From positions 26,196 through 90,195 of the forward strand of contig CAUZDW010000015.1 in assembly GCA_963578825.1 (NCBI GenBank): a stretch of 64,000 nucleotides of DNA, read 5' to 3'. A model generated the notes under the pieces. It did no database searches. It saw only the letters and a program-made list of their open reading frames with translations, and had not been told where the DNA came from. Positions within the stretch are counted from its first letter, which is position 1. Each line of letters begins with the position of its first letter. Shown one piece after another: positions 35,656 through 44,443 of this stretch. Source of the DNA: JAJDNS01 sp963578825 (GTDB lineage Bacteria; Acidobacteriota; Vicinamibacteria; Fen-336). Position numbers and translations under genes: made by a program.

Positions 35656-38349
35656 TCATCTCGGCGCTCCGCGAGCGAGGACCGGCTCCCCCACTCCGCT
35701 CGAGAGCCTGTTGACCGTGTGCGAGATCTCACGAACCACCATGGTGCCGTCCGCGGCCTTGAGGACGAGCGAGAGCTGCATCTGATCCACCTCCTGCAGG
35801 TCCTCCATTTTGAGCGTGACCGTTCTTCCGTCCGGGGCGAGACTGGCGCCGAGGACCGTGACCGCTTCGGTTCCCTGCTCCCCGTCGAGCTTGAACAGGT
35901 CCGAACCGTAGCGGCTGCTGCGCCGGTAGTTCCAGCGACGCACGTCGTAGCTGTCGGTGTTCTCCGCTGACACACGGTCGAGGGGCTCGGTGAACGTGAT
36001 CGAGATGCCGTCTTTCCCGCTCACGTGGAGCTCGGTGGGCATGTGGAGCGGTCCACCTTCGTAGCGCACCCGATAGAAGCCGCCGTCCGCCTTCTTCTTG
36101 GTCCCCCAGCCACGAAGCCCGGTCACGTAGAGCTGACCATCCTTCTTGCGAAAGTCGGGGCGCATCAAGCCGGTGTCGAAGTCGACCGGTAGCTCCACGG
36201 CTCCTCCTTGAAGCGTGGCGCCGACGCGCTCCATCAGGACCAGGAAGATCTTGCCCCGCCCATACGACGCGTGGACGAGATGCCCTTCGAGGGGTCCCCA
36301 TCGGGCATCCGGCACCCAGGCCTGCCCGCCCCCGGAGTTGTCGGCGCTGATCGGGAGATAGGTGATGGGACGGTCATAGTCGTCCACGCCCGAGGGCCCG
36401 ATGCCGCCACCCCAGGCGTACCCGTAGTAGCCGCCGGGCTCGCACATGACGATGGGAGTCGAGGGGATCCAGTGGCCTTCCTGGTCGGACGTCGTGATCT
36501 GGCCCTCGGGCCCTATCGCTACGCCGTTCGGCACCCGGAAGCCTCGGCAGACGATCTCGAGCGTCTCTCCGGACGGATCGAGCTTCATGATCACGCCGTG
36601 ATGGTCGACCCGGGCCGGGAGCGCGTGGCGCGCCGCCTTGGCAAAGTAGAAGTTGCCGTCACGATCCCGATCGAGATCGAACGTGAACTCGTGAAAGTGG
36701 TGTGTGGCGAGGAAATCGTTGTTGAAGTTCTCGTAGAAATCCGCTTCGCCATCGTCGTTGAGATCGTGCAGCCGCGTGACCTGGTTGCGGTCTAGAACGT
36801 AGACCGTGCCGTCCACGACCTCGGCGCCCTGGGGCTGGTAGAACCCGGTGGCGTAGCGCCGCCAGACGAGCTCATCGAGATCGGCGTCGACGCCGTCGAC
36901 GATCCAGACGTCGCCGCTCCAGGTGGTGATCACGGCGCGGTCTTCCCCCTCGAAGAACGCGAAGTCTCCGGGGCGCATCCACGACTTCCAGGGGTTATCG
37001 GTGGGCAGTGTGATCTCGTCGACGACATAGGGGCCGGAGGCCGTACCGAGACGCCCACGAGTCGTCACCGTCTCCGGAAAGCGGGGAGGCCCTCCCCGAG
37101 TGAGCCTCGCCAGTGACCGCGACGCTTTCGCCCTCCGAATCACCGCGGCCAGGCGCGCCGGGTCCGCGCCCCTGGCGAAGAAAAGAGTCCACCTGCGGGT
37201 CTCATGGGAGGGCGGAAGGCGCAGGCGGATCTGCTCGCCATCGAGATGCCAACGGGCATCGCCGATCCCGACGAGCCCCACCAGCAACGGGCCGGCCTCG
37301 ACGAGCGTCTTGCTGGCCAGCCCGGCTCCGGGCTCGAGCGAGGTCAGGTCGAGGAGCCGGGGATCACCGGAGGCCTCGGCGACCTGCAGCCCCATCTCCT
37401 TTTCGCTCGGCGCCACCTCCAGTGTCCGGGTGACGATCTCCAGACCGTCCCGGTTCTCGAAGCCGGGCAGATCCAGTACGGCGACGCCGCCGACCACATA
37501 GGAAAAGACGACCTGGTCGCCGTGGACGGAGTAGCCGCGGTACTCCGCCCAGTCCCCGGGGAGATTGCCGAACCCGTCTGGACGCGGATCGGTGAAGCGC
37601 CCGTCCCGGGCCCAGCCGGGACCGACCGGCGTCTCGAAGACCGGCTCGCCGTCGACCCAGGGGTGCGGTCCGTGCTGCCAGTCGAACACGGTCCCGGTCA
37701 GCTTCAGGAACTCGCCGGTCCACCCGACCGCGTAGCGCAGAAGCTCGGTGTCGAAGACGATTCCCGCCCGATCATCCGGCGTGAGCGAAACGGCGTGGGC
37801 CTTGTACGTGACGTTGTCGCCCGGGGTCTTGTCGGCTCGGGGATCCTCGGGCTCGCGGACGGTGATGCTGGCGGAGATCACCGATCCGTAGTCCATATCC
37901 AGCCACTCGGTCGACTCGGTGATGGCCAGGTCCTCCACCGACGCGTCCCACTGGGCGCCCTGATCGATCCAGGCCCGGAGGATGCCAATCTCCTCGCCCG
38001 AGAGCCGGCCGCCGGTCGGGGGCATCTCGAGCCCCTCTTCGAAGCCGGCCACGAGTCGGATCAGGCGGCTGCTCTCACTGTCCCCCGACTCGATCGCCGG
38101 CAGACCCGAGTAGCCACCCCGCACCGCGTCCTTCCTGCGCCACATGCTGTAGCCGTTCATCACCACGTCCCGGCCGTGGCACTCGTAGCAGCGCGCCGCG
38201 AGGATCGGCTCCACGTCCTTCAGGAAGTCGATCTCACGGTCGACGGGGGCCGGCAGCTTCTGCGAGGCGGCGTGGGTCAACAGCGCGACGGCACCGCACG
38301 CCGCGATCACACAACACGTTGTCAACGCTCTCAGCGGGTTCATCTTCAT
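35656..38349 (-). CDS. Exported cytochrome c/DUF6797/beta-propeller protein
   Basis: An 897-residue periplasmic protein with a signal peptide (TTCCVIAACGAVALLTHAAS). Residues ~40-130 form a planctomycete-type cytochrome c domain with CYECHG (CxxCH) and a distal methionine likely in LEMPPTGGRLS. Residues ~150-460 are DUF6797 (DYGSVIS, AGIVFDTELLRYAVGWTGEF, GPHPWVDGE, DWAEYRGYSVHGDQVVFSY). Residues ~480-780 are a glucose/sorbosone-dehydrogenase-like propeller (VWIVDGVDADLDE, VYVLDRNQVTRL, GFRVPNGVAIGPEG), then a C-terminal Ig-like strand domain. It is probably a c-type-cytochrome-linked carbohydrate oxidase or binding protein. The isomerase-like gene lies 12 bases upstream, in the same transcript. 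Confidence 0.82.
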   Translation of the reverse strand: MKMNPLRALTTCCVIAACGAVALLTHAASQKLPAPVDREIDFLKDVEPILAARCYECHGRDVVMNGYSMWRRKDAVRGGYSGLPAIESGDSESSRLIRLVAGFEEGLEMPPTGGRLSGEEIGILRAWIDQGAQWDASVEDLAITESTEWLDMDYGSVISASITVREPEDPRADKTPGDNVTYKAHAVSLTPDDRAGIVFDTELLRYAVGWTGEFLKLTGTVFDWQHGPHPWVDGEPVFETPVGPGWARDGRFTDPRPDGFGNLPGDWAEYRGYSVHGDQVVFSYVVGGVAVLDLPGFENRDGLEIVTRTLEVAPSEKEMGLQVAEASGDPRLLDLTSLEPGAGLASKTLVEAGPLLVGLVGIGDARWHLDGEQIRLRLPPSHETRRWTLFFARGADPARLAAVIRRAKASRSLARLTRGGPPRFPETVTTRGRLGTASGPYVVDEITLPTDNPWKSWMRPGDFAFFEGEDRAVITTWSGDVWIVDGVDADLDELVWRRYATGFYQPQGAEVVDGTVYVLDRNQVTRLHDLNDDGEADFYENFNNDFLATHHFHEFTFDLDRDRDGNFYFAKAARHALPARVDHHGVIMKLDPSGETLEIVCRGFRVPNGVAIGPEGQITTSDQEGHWIPSTPIVMCEPGGYYGYAWGGGIGPSGVDDYDRPITYLPISADNSGGGQAWVPDARWGPLEGHLVHASYGRGKIFLVLMERVGATLQGGAVELPVDFDTGLMRPDFRKKDGQLYVTGLRGWGTKKKADGGFYRVRYEGGPLHMPTELHVSGKDGISITFTEPLDRVSAENTDSYDVRRWNYRRSSRYGSDLFKLDGEQGTEAVTVLGASLAPDGRTVTLKMEDLQEVDQMQLSLVLKAADGTMVVREISHTVNRLSSGVGEPVLARGAPR

Positions 38350-38361
38350 GATTGTCCCGAG

Positions 38362-39225
38362 CTACACGTCACAGAGGGCGACGGCCTCGGCGAGCCCTTG
38401 CTCCGGATCACGGGTGGGTATGAACTCCTGACCGACGAAGCCCGTGTACCCGACGTCCAGCAGGGCTTTCATGACCGCCGGGTAGTTGATCTCCTGTCGG
38501 TCGTCCAGCTCGGCGCGTCCGGGGTTGCCCGCGGTGTGGACGTGACCGAGCAGGTCCCGATACCGGCGCAGGCGCCGGATGACGTCTCCGTTCATCACCT
38601 GCACGTGGTAGATGTCGAAGAGCAGCTTGACGTTCGGGGAATCCACGCGGCGGACGATCTCCGCGCAGTAGTCCAGATCGTCACCCTGGTATCCCGGATG
38701 CCCCTTCATCGGGTGGGTGTCGTCGCGAGTATTGAGCTGCTCGAGGCACACCGTCACGCCTTTGGCTTCGGCGCGACTCGCCAGGATCTTCAACACTTTC
38801 ACGCAGTTGTCGGCCCCCTCCGCGAGAGAGATCTCGCCGCTCGTGGAGTCCATGGCATCTCGCCACTTGTAGCCGGTGAACGCGATGACGTTCGGGACCC
38901 CGAAGTCGGCACTTTGATCGATCGCCTCGTGGGTGCGAGCAAGGACCTCCTCGTGGTACACGGTGTTGTTCAGACCCCTGGCGAAGAGGGGATCGGGCAT
39001 GCCGTTCGACGCAAGCGCGCACTCCAGGCCCTGCTCTCGCAGGGTGGACCACCTCTCGGGCGGGACCAGCTCGACGCTGGGACAGCCCAGCTCACGGGCG
39101 AGTGTGCAGACACGCTCGAGATCCCAGCCCCACTCCGTGGCGTCGAGACACCACAGAACCAGCGACTGCCGGATGCGCCCGTTCTTGACCACGGGCCCCG
39201 CTCCTGCGGGCTTTTCATGTGTCAT
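38362..39225 (-). CDS. Sugar-phosphate isomerase/epimerase-like TIM barrel (hydroxypyruvate isomerase family)
   Basis: A 287-residue xylose-isomerase-type TIM barrel. Barrel strands and metal-site residues are visible: VELVPPERW (Glu), VCLEQLNTR (metal-binding Glu), VKLLFDIYHVQV (Asp, His), LLGHVHTAGNPGR (His) and FVGQEFIPT (Glu). The combination is that of the Hyi/AP-endonuclease-2 superfamily, as used for hydroxypyruvate, 2-keto sugars or 3-keto-glycosides. There is no signal peptide, so it is cytoplasmic. A GAGGAC site precedes the ATG. It heads a two-gene unit with the DUF6797/cytochrome protein. Confidence 0.85.
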   Translation of the reverse strand: MTHEKPAGAGPVVKNGRIRQSLVLWCLDATEWGWDLERVCTLARELGCPSVELVPPERWSTLREQGLECALASNGMPDPLFARGLNNTVYHEEVLARTHEAIDQSADFGVPNVIAFTGYKWRDAMDSTSGEISLAEGADNCVKVLKILASRAEAKGVTVCLEQLNTRDDTHPMKGHPGYQGDDLDYCAEIVRRVDSPNVKLLFDIYHVQVMNGDVIRRLRRYRDLLGHVHTAGNPGRAELDDRQEINYPAVMKALLDVGYTGFVGQEFIPTRDPEQGLAEAVALCDV

Positions 39226-39465
39226 GGCACGTCCTCGCTATCATTGGGCGGGCGGGACGCCGATCCACGGATCGGTCGGCCGGCCCGGGTAGAGTCCTTG
39301 GAACCGCGGCGCCTATTGTAGGGCCGATCGACCGGGATCAACCGCCGAGAAGGGCGTTAGACTCTGCCCGTGCCCGACTCCCGGACCACGCCGGAGGCCC
39401 CGGGCAGCCACCTCACGGAATCGGCGCGATGGTGTGCCGGCGGACCCGTGGGCAGGAGGTCGTCC

Positions 39466-40179
39466 ATGAGCTTTCCCAGGTTCTTTTCCATGCTCGTCGC
39501 GGTCCCGGCCAGTCTCGCACTTGGCTGCGCCGCCCCTCCCGCCAGCGAGGCCCCCCCCATGAGCGAACCGGCCCCCGAGGAGCGAGCGGAAAGCTTCGCC
39601 CCCCTCTTCGACGGCGAGAGCTTCGAGGGATGGGAGGGGAACCTGGACTTCTTTCGCATAGAGGACGGCGCCGTCGTCGGCGGCCGCCTGGATGACGAGA
39701 TCCCACGGAACGAGTTTCTCTGCACGACCGAGGAGTACTCGGACTTCGAGCTCCGGCTCCAGGCCAGGACGTCCAGGGAGGACGCCAACGGCGGCATCCA
39801 GATTCGCTCCCACCGCATCCCCAACGAGAGCGAGGTGGTCGGCTACCAGGTCGACATCGGCCTTCTGGGCGGCGAAACGCCGATCAATATCTGGGGCGCC
39901 CTGTACGACGAGGCGCGACGGCGCGAAATGCTGGCCGTGGCCGATCAGGACGAGCTGGCGAAGGTGATTCGTCTGGACGACTGGAACGACTACGTCATCC
40001 GCGCCCAGGGGAAGCACACGGGCATATGGATCAACGGGTATCAGACCGTGGACTACACCGAGGCCGATCCGGACATCGAGCTCACCGGAATCATCTGTCT
40101 GCAGATCCATGCCGGACCGCCTGCGGAGATCCGATACCGCAACCTGGAGATCCGGAAACCTGGAGGCTCGGGTTCGTAG
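39466..40179 (+). CDS. DUF1080 (3-keto-disaccharide hydrolase-like) lipoprotein
   Basis: A 237-residue exported protein. The ATG at 39466 has AGGAGGT at ideal spacing and opens a lipoprotein signal ending LALGCAAPP. The rest is a single concanavalin-like jelly-roll of the DUF1080/3-keto-disaccharide hydrolase family: LFDGESFEGWEG, YSDFELRLQARTS, NGGIQIRSHR, VVGYQVDIG, WNDYVIRAQGKHTGIWING and YRNLEIRKP. Relatives cleave 3-keto-glycosides or bind glycans; catalytic residues are not well enough known to check. It is divergent from the DUF6797/isomerase unit and probably functions with it. Confidence 0.87.
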   Translation: MSFPRFFSMLVAVPASLALGCAAPPASEAPPMSEPAPEERAESFAPLFDGESFEGWEGNLDFFRIEDGAVVGGRLDDEIPRNEFLCTTEEYSDFELRLQARTSREDANGGIQIRSHRIPNESEVVGYQVDIGLLGGETPINIWGALYDEARRREMLAVADQDELAKVIRLDDWNDYVIRAQGKHTGIWINGYQTVDYTEADPDIELTGIICLQIHAGPPAEIRYRNLEIRKPGGSGS

Positions 40180-40213
40180 GGCGCCGACCACCGCAGGCGT
40201 GCCGCCGGTGGTG

Positions 40214-41494
40214 CTACCAGGCCACGAGGGAATCCTCGAACAGCTGGGTCAGCTCCTTCTCCGCCGCCGGCCGCGGCGCGAGCTTGGTAACCCGTTCCTG
40301 GGGCAGCGTACCCTGGACCAGGGCCGGAATGTCGGACCGGCTGTAGCCGACTCCCTCCAGTCCGTTGGGAACATTCAAGCGTTGCATGAGCCCGACGATC
40401 CGATCCGACAGGATCTCTCCCGCGTCTTCCGGTCGCGCCCGTGACACGTCGGCCCCCAGGATCTCGGCGGCCAGGAGATGGCGGTCGGGACACGCCTCGG
40501 CGGTGAACCGGAAGACCGACGGCGCGTTCAGGATCACGGACATGCCGTGGGGCACGATCGGATGGTCATCCGGGTAACCCTCCGGGCGAAACTCCCGGAC
40601 CATCCCGGACACGGGATACGACATCCCGTGGGGAAGGTGTACGCCGGCGTTTCCGAAGCCGACGCCCGCGTAAGAGGCCGCCAGCAGCATGCGCTCCCGG
40701 GCCTCCTGGTCGTCGGGGTCCTCCACGGCGCGGACCAGATACCTCGACACCATCCGCAGCGCCTCCAGCGACCAGACGTCGCTGATCGGGTTCGAGCCTT
40801 GATACGCCGGTCGGAGCAGAGGTCGCTCCGGGTGCGGGCGGCGGTGGAACGGAAGCGCCGTGAACGACTCGATGGCGTGGCTCAGCACGTCGAAGCCGCT
40901 CGCGACCGCGACCTGCCGGGGCAGGGTGCGCGTGTTCTCCGGGTCGAGGATGCCCAGCATGGGCCTGAGACGCCGATGGGCGATTCCCGTCTTGGCGTGC
41001 AGCTTCGTGAAGTCGAAGATCGCCGCCCCGGTGGTCTCGCTCCCGGTTCCCGCCGTCGTCGGCACCGCGATCAACGGCTTGAGGGCGCCGGGGATCGGAA
41101 GGCCCTTGCCGATCGGGGGGTTCACGTAGTCCAGGAAGTCCGCGACGGGATAGGTGGAGTACAGGTCCGCCACCTTCGCGGTGTCGATGGTGGAGCCGCC
41201 GCCCACCGCCACGAATGCGTCGAAGTCCCCCTGCAGAGCGGCATCGATCGCTTCCTGGAAGGACGTGTCCGTCGGCTCGACCCGCACACGATCGAACAAG
41301 GAGAACTCGATCCCGTTGTCGCTCAAAGACTCGAGCACCGTAGCGACCGGCGAGAGCCTGGCTAGATTGCGGTCCGTGAGCACCATCGTTCGTCGGGCCT
41401 TCATCTCGGCCAGGTCGAGGCCGATCTCGCGGGTCACCCCGGACCCGAAACGAATGCTGGAGCTGGCCATCTCGAAGGCGGTCTCGCGGGGCAT
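40214..41494 (-). CDS. Hydroxyacid-oxoacid transhydrogenase (ADHFE1-like iron alcohol dehydrogenase)
   Basis: A 426-residue protein that agrees, from recall, over its whole length with human ADHFE1 rather than ordinary iron alcohol dehydrogenases: FEMASSSIRFGSGVTREIG, VGGGSTIDTAKVADLY, FLDYVNPPIGKG, PTTAGTGSETTGAAIFD, RPAYQGSNPISD and a C-terminus with GTLPQERVTKLAPRP. Iron ligands appear as Asp and His in SGFDVLSHAIES, His in HLPHGMSYPVSG and His in HPIVPHGMS. ADHFE1 oxidises 4-hydroxybutyrate to succinic semialdehyde while reducing 2-oxoglutarate to 2-hydroxyglutarate. ATG 41494 is preferred; a codon at 41527 also opens the frame. Confidence 0.88.
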   Translation of the reverse strand: MPRETAFEMASSSIRFGSGVTREIGLDLAEMKARRTMVLTDRNLARLSPVATVLESLSDNGIEFSLFDRVRVEPTDTSFQEAIDAALQGDFDAFVAVGGGSTIDTAKVADLYSTYPVADFLDYVNPPIGKGLPIPGALKPLIAVPTTAGTGSETTGAAIFDFTKLHAKTGIAHRRLRPMLGILDPENTRTLPRQVAVASGFDVLSHAIESFTALPFHRRPHPERPLLRPAYQGSNPISDVWSLEALRMVSRYLVRAVEDPDDQEARERMLLAASYAGVGFGNAGVHLPHGMSYPVSGMVREFRPEGYPDDHPIVPHGMSVILNAPSVFRFTAEACPDRHLLAAEILGADVSRARPEDAGEILSDRIVGLMQRLNVPNGLEGVGYSRSDIPALVQGTLPQERVTKLAPRPAAEKELTQLFEDSLVAW

Positions 41495-41607
41495 GGCCGG
41501 GAGTATACGGGACTTGCCCGCGGGCACTCTGTCGCCCGGGCGGCGATGCGATATAGGATGCCCGGACGCAGATCGTTCCGAGGATATGCCCGACGGCGGA
41601 GGGGAGC

Positions 41608-42516
41608 ATGGCGGTCTATCGGCGAAAAGGTGGACGTCGCCGCCGCCGGAGAGACGCGGTCGCCGTGAGAGAGAGCTCGGGTCGATCCGAGAGGGCGCGG
41701 CAGCGCGAGCGGCAGCCGGTCCGGAGCGACACGACGATCCACGAGTGGCCCGAGGCCGGCCTCGTGCTGTTTCACGGACCGGCCGATCCCGAGGCGTCTG
41801 TCCGGGTCGAGTCCGGTCGGATCGTGGAGCTCGACGGCCGGAGCGAGGACGACTTCGATTCCCTCGATCGCTTCATTGCGCGCCACGCGATCGATCCGGA
41901 GGTGGCCGAGGAGGCCATGGCTCTCCCGCCGCTCGAGCTGGCACGACGACTCTTCGACCCGCACACCGACGCCTCCTCCGTGCGGCGGCTTTTCGGGGGA
42001 CTGACGCCCGCCCGGCTCGTCGACGTGGTCTCGGAGCTCGACGTCCTCGAGATGATGCTGTCCGCGAGGAAGATGCGGCTCCGCAACCGGGTCGCCAACC
42101 AGGCCCATGTCACCAACCTCCGCGACCACCCCGCCCTCCTCGCCGCGGACGCGGCTGAAGCCGCCCTCCGTGGCTTCGCCGAGGTCGAGACGACGGTCGG
42201 GGTGGCCGGTCTCACGCCGCTCAACGCGGTAGCGGTCCTGATCGGCTCGCAGGTGGGTCGCCCCGGGGTGCTGACCCAGGCGGCTGTCGAGGAGGGCGTC
42301 AACCTCCGACTGGCGATGAAGGGCCTGGTGAGCTACGCGGAGACGCTCTCCGTCTACGGCAACGAGGACCGCCGATCTGCTGACTGCCAATCAGCAGCGG
42401 CCTGGAAAGCTCCCTCCCTAGAGGAGCTTGCCGGGTGTGGTCACCGAATGGTCACCAGGAACTGGCTTCCGAAGCCCGGTTACGCGACTGGCACGCTTCC
42501 GCCCGTCGAGGGATGA
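41608..42516 (+). pseudogene. pduC: B12-dependent diol/glycerol dehydratase large subunit, truncated N-terminal third
   Basis: After an arginine-rich leader, residues ~45-255 follow PduC closely: HEWPEAGLVLFHGPADPEAS, DSLDRFIARHAIDPEVAEEAM, LARRLFDPHTD, QAHVTNLRDHP, AADAAEAALRGFAEVETTV, GSQVGRPGVLTQ and YAETLSVYG. A full large subunit is about 550 residues. Homology stops near 42375, inside the catalytic barrel. The last ~45 codons (SADCQSAAAWKAPS...) are encoded by two hairpin repeats and unrelated sequence. Medium and small subunits and the reactivase are absent. The ATG has GGAGGGGAGC upstream. The stop overlaps the Sir2 start (ATGA), and a TATAGG -10-like hexamer lies at 41552-41557. A dead remnant is most likely. 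Confidence 0.75.
42377..42456. repeat. REP-like palindromic repeat cluster
   Basis: Two hairpins stand side by side: CTGCTGA/TCAGCAG (42377-42383 and 42391-42397, loop of seven) and AAGCTCC/GGAGCTT (42407-42413 and 42423-42429, loop of nine). They are followed by an 8-base direct repeat TGGTCACC at 42438-42445 and 42449-42456. The group lies exactly where PduC homology ends. Paired short hairpins of this kind are typical of REP/BIME elements; no second copy was noticed in this window. Confidence 0.5.
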
Positions 42517-43367
42517 TGGATCGCATGCCTGAGCCGATCGTCGAGCTCCTCAGAGAGGCCCAGAGAATCCTCGTTTTCACGGGAGCCGGAATCTCCACTG
42601 GAAGTGGCATCCGCGACTTCCGGGGGCCGAAGGGCGTCTGGAAGACGCGGCAGCCGGTGTACTACGAGGCGTTCCTGAGCTCCGAGGCGGCGCGGGTCGA
42701 GTACTGGGACCAGAAGCTCGAGGCGTGGCCGTCGTTTCGAGACGCCGAGCCCAACGCGGCCCACCGGGCCGTGGCGGCTCTCGAGGAGAAAGGCAAGCTC
42801 CTCTCGCTCGTCACGCAGAACATCGACGGGCTCCACGCCGCGGCCAGCATCTCTCCCGAAAAGCTGGTGGAGATCCACGGCACGAACCGCCAGGTCCAGT
42901 GCGTGTCCTGCGGCGAGCGCACCGATCCCGAGGCGCACATGGAGAGCTTCGCCGAAACGCGAACGCCGCCGCTGTGTCCGTGCGGTGGATACCTGAAGCC
43001 AGCGACGATCAGCTTCGGCCAGAGCCTGCGGCCTGACGACCTTCAACGGGCGAGCGCGGCGGCCGGAGCCTGCGACCTCGTCGTCGCTCTCGGCTCCACT
43101 CTGTCTGTCCACCCGGCGGCATCTTTCCCACTGGCGGCAGCCGAGAGAGGGGTGCCGTACGTGATCATCAACCGCGGCGCGACCGACCACGACTCCCACC
43201 GCGCCGTGACGCTGCGCCTGGAAGGCGACGTGGTGGAGTTGTTCCCGCCGGCGGTGGAGGCGGCCCTGATCGTCCATTGCCCCCCCCACCCTAACGACAG
43301 CCCCATGAGGACCCCGCCGGGACGAAGGACAAGCCGGGGGACGACCGGGAAATCGGTGCGCCGCTAG
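42513..43367 (+). CDS. Sir2-family NAD-dependent protein deacylase (sirtuin)
   Basis: A 284-residue sirtuin. The NAD site is complete: FTGAGISTGSGIRDFRGPKG, TQNIDGLH and the catalytic His in VEIHGTN. The zinc ribbon is CVSC followed by CPCG, with ~20 residues between the pairs. ALGSTLSVHPAASFP and VIINRGAT complete the Rossmann part. It removes acyl groups from lysines in the cytoplasm using NAD. The last ~35 residues are Pro/Arg-rich and not conserved. The ATG at 42513 overlaps the upstream pduC-remnant stop; ATGs at 42516 and 42525 are alternatives. The TAG stop shares a CTAG with the convergent pheA stop. Confidence 0.9.
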   Translation: MMDRMPEPIVELLREAQRILVFTGAGISTGSGIRDFRGPKGVWKTRQPVYYEAFLSSEAARVEYWDQKLEAWPSFRDAEPNAAHRAVAALEEKGKLLSLVTQNIDGLHAAASISPEKLVEIHGTNRQVQCVSCGERTDPEAHMESFAETRTPPLCPCGGYLKPATISFGQSLRPDDLQRASAAAGACDLVVALGSTLSVHPAASFPLAAAERGVPYVIINRGATDHDSHRAVTLRLEGDVVELFPPAVEAALIVHCPPHPNDSPMRTPPGRRTSRGTTGKSVRR

Positions 43368-44443
43368 TCGCCGGCGGATTGTTCCGAGGCGCGGTCCACA
43401 GGATAGCTGCCGAGGAACTTCAGCTCGATCGTCCGCTTCTTCATCTCGTCGAGCACCGCGACCACCTTCTTGGCCTCGGAGGAGCCTTCGAAGTCGAGAA
43501 AGAAGGTGTAGTTGCCGGGATCGTTGCGCCGCGGCGTGGACGCGATCCGTGTCAGGTTGATCTTCGACTCGGCGAACAGACGCAGCACGTCGAAGAGACT
43601 GCCGGCCTTGTGGGTCGTGGCGAAGATGATCGAGCACTTCTCTTTTGCCGTGTCTCGTGGCTCTTTCGCGAGGAGCAGGAACCGCGTCGAGCTGGCCGGT
43701 CCGTCGTCGATGCCCTCCTTGAGGATCGTCAGATCGTAGAGCTGCGCCGCCAGTGGCGAGGCGATCGCCGCGGCTCCCCGGGGATTCTCCCGGGCCAGCA
43801 TCTTGGCGGCTCCCGCGGTGTCGTAAAAGGGACGGGCCTCCAGCTTGTGACGCTCGATGAAGCCCGCACACTGGGCCAACACCTCGGGATGCGAATAGAC
43901 GATGCGAAGCTCCCGGTAGTCGGTTTCTTCCACGGCCATCAGGCAGTGACTCACCGAGACGTTGACCTCGCCCACGACGCGGGCGCTCGTCTTCGTGAGC
44001 AGGTCGTTGACCTGGGTCACCGAGCCCTCGAGGGAGTGCTCCACCGGCACCACGCCCAGGTCGAAGTACCCCTCCTCGACGCCGAGGAATACGTCGGCGT
44101 ACTCCATGCAGGGGGCGTGTGCCGCCTCGGGGGCCAGGCGACGGGCGGCCAGCTCGTCGTAGGCTCCGTGCTCCCCCTGGAAGGCGATGAGCTCGCGGGC
44201 CTCGCCCTGGAGCCGCTTGCTCTCTTCGATGATGGTCCGGAGGAGCTGCTGTCCAAACGACGGCTCGACGAGGTCGAGATTGAGTCGACCGGCGCGTTCG
44301 ATCACAGCCTTCTCGCGCTCGGTGTCCAGGACCTCGTCCTTGAACCTGCGGACGCGGAGCGCGAGCCCCATCCTCTCGTGGAGCAGGACGAGCAGCTGGC
44401 GGTCGATCTTGTCGACCTTGCGTCTGATGTCATGAAGCGTCAT
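43364..44443 (-). CDS. pheA: Chorismate mutase/prephenate dehydratase (P-protein)
   Basis: A 359-residue bifunctional enzyme making phenylpyruvate from chorismate. Residues ~1-85 are an AroQ-type chorismate mutase (IRRKVDKIDRQLLVLLHERM, FKDEVLDTEREKAV). Residues ~92-275 are prephenate dehydratase (AFQGEHGAYDELAA, VEHSLEGSVTQVNDLL, and the catalytic TRF in SSTRFLLLA). Residues ~285-350 are an ACT domain (HKAGSLFDVLRLFAESKINLTRI). The ACT phenylalanine-binding motif, usually ESRP, reads ASTPRR, and GALV reads GSLF, so feedback control may be altered. The start overlaps the DAHP synthase stop as ATGA, giving a coupled aromatic pair. Confidence 0.93.
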   Translation of the reverse strand: MTLHDIRRKVDKIDRQLLVLLHERMGLALRVRRFKDEVLDTEREKAVIERAGRLNLDLVEPSFGQQLLRTIIEESKRLQGEARELIAFQGEHGAYDELAARRLAPEAAHAPCMEYADVFLGVEEGYFDLGVVPVEHSLEGSVTQVNDLLTKTSARVVGEVNVSVSHCLMAVEETDYRELRIVYSHPEVLAQCAGFIERHKLEARPFYDTAGAAKMLARENPRGAAAIASPLAAQLYDLTILKEGIDDGPASSTRFLLLAKEPRDTAKEKCSIIFATTHKAGSLFDVLRLFAESKINLTRIASTPRRNDPGNYTFFLDFEGSSEAKKVVAVLDEMKKRTIELKFLGSYPVDRASEQSAGD

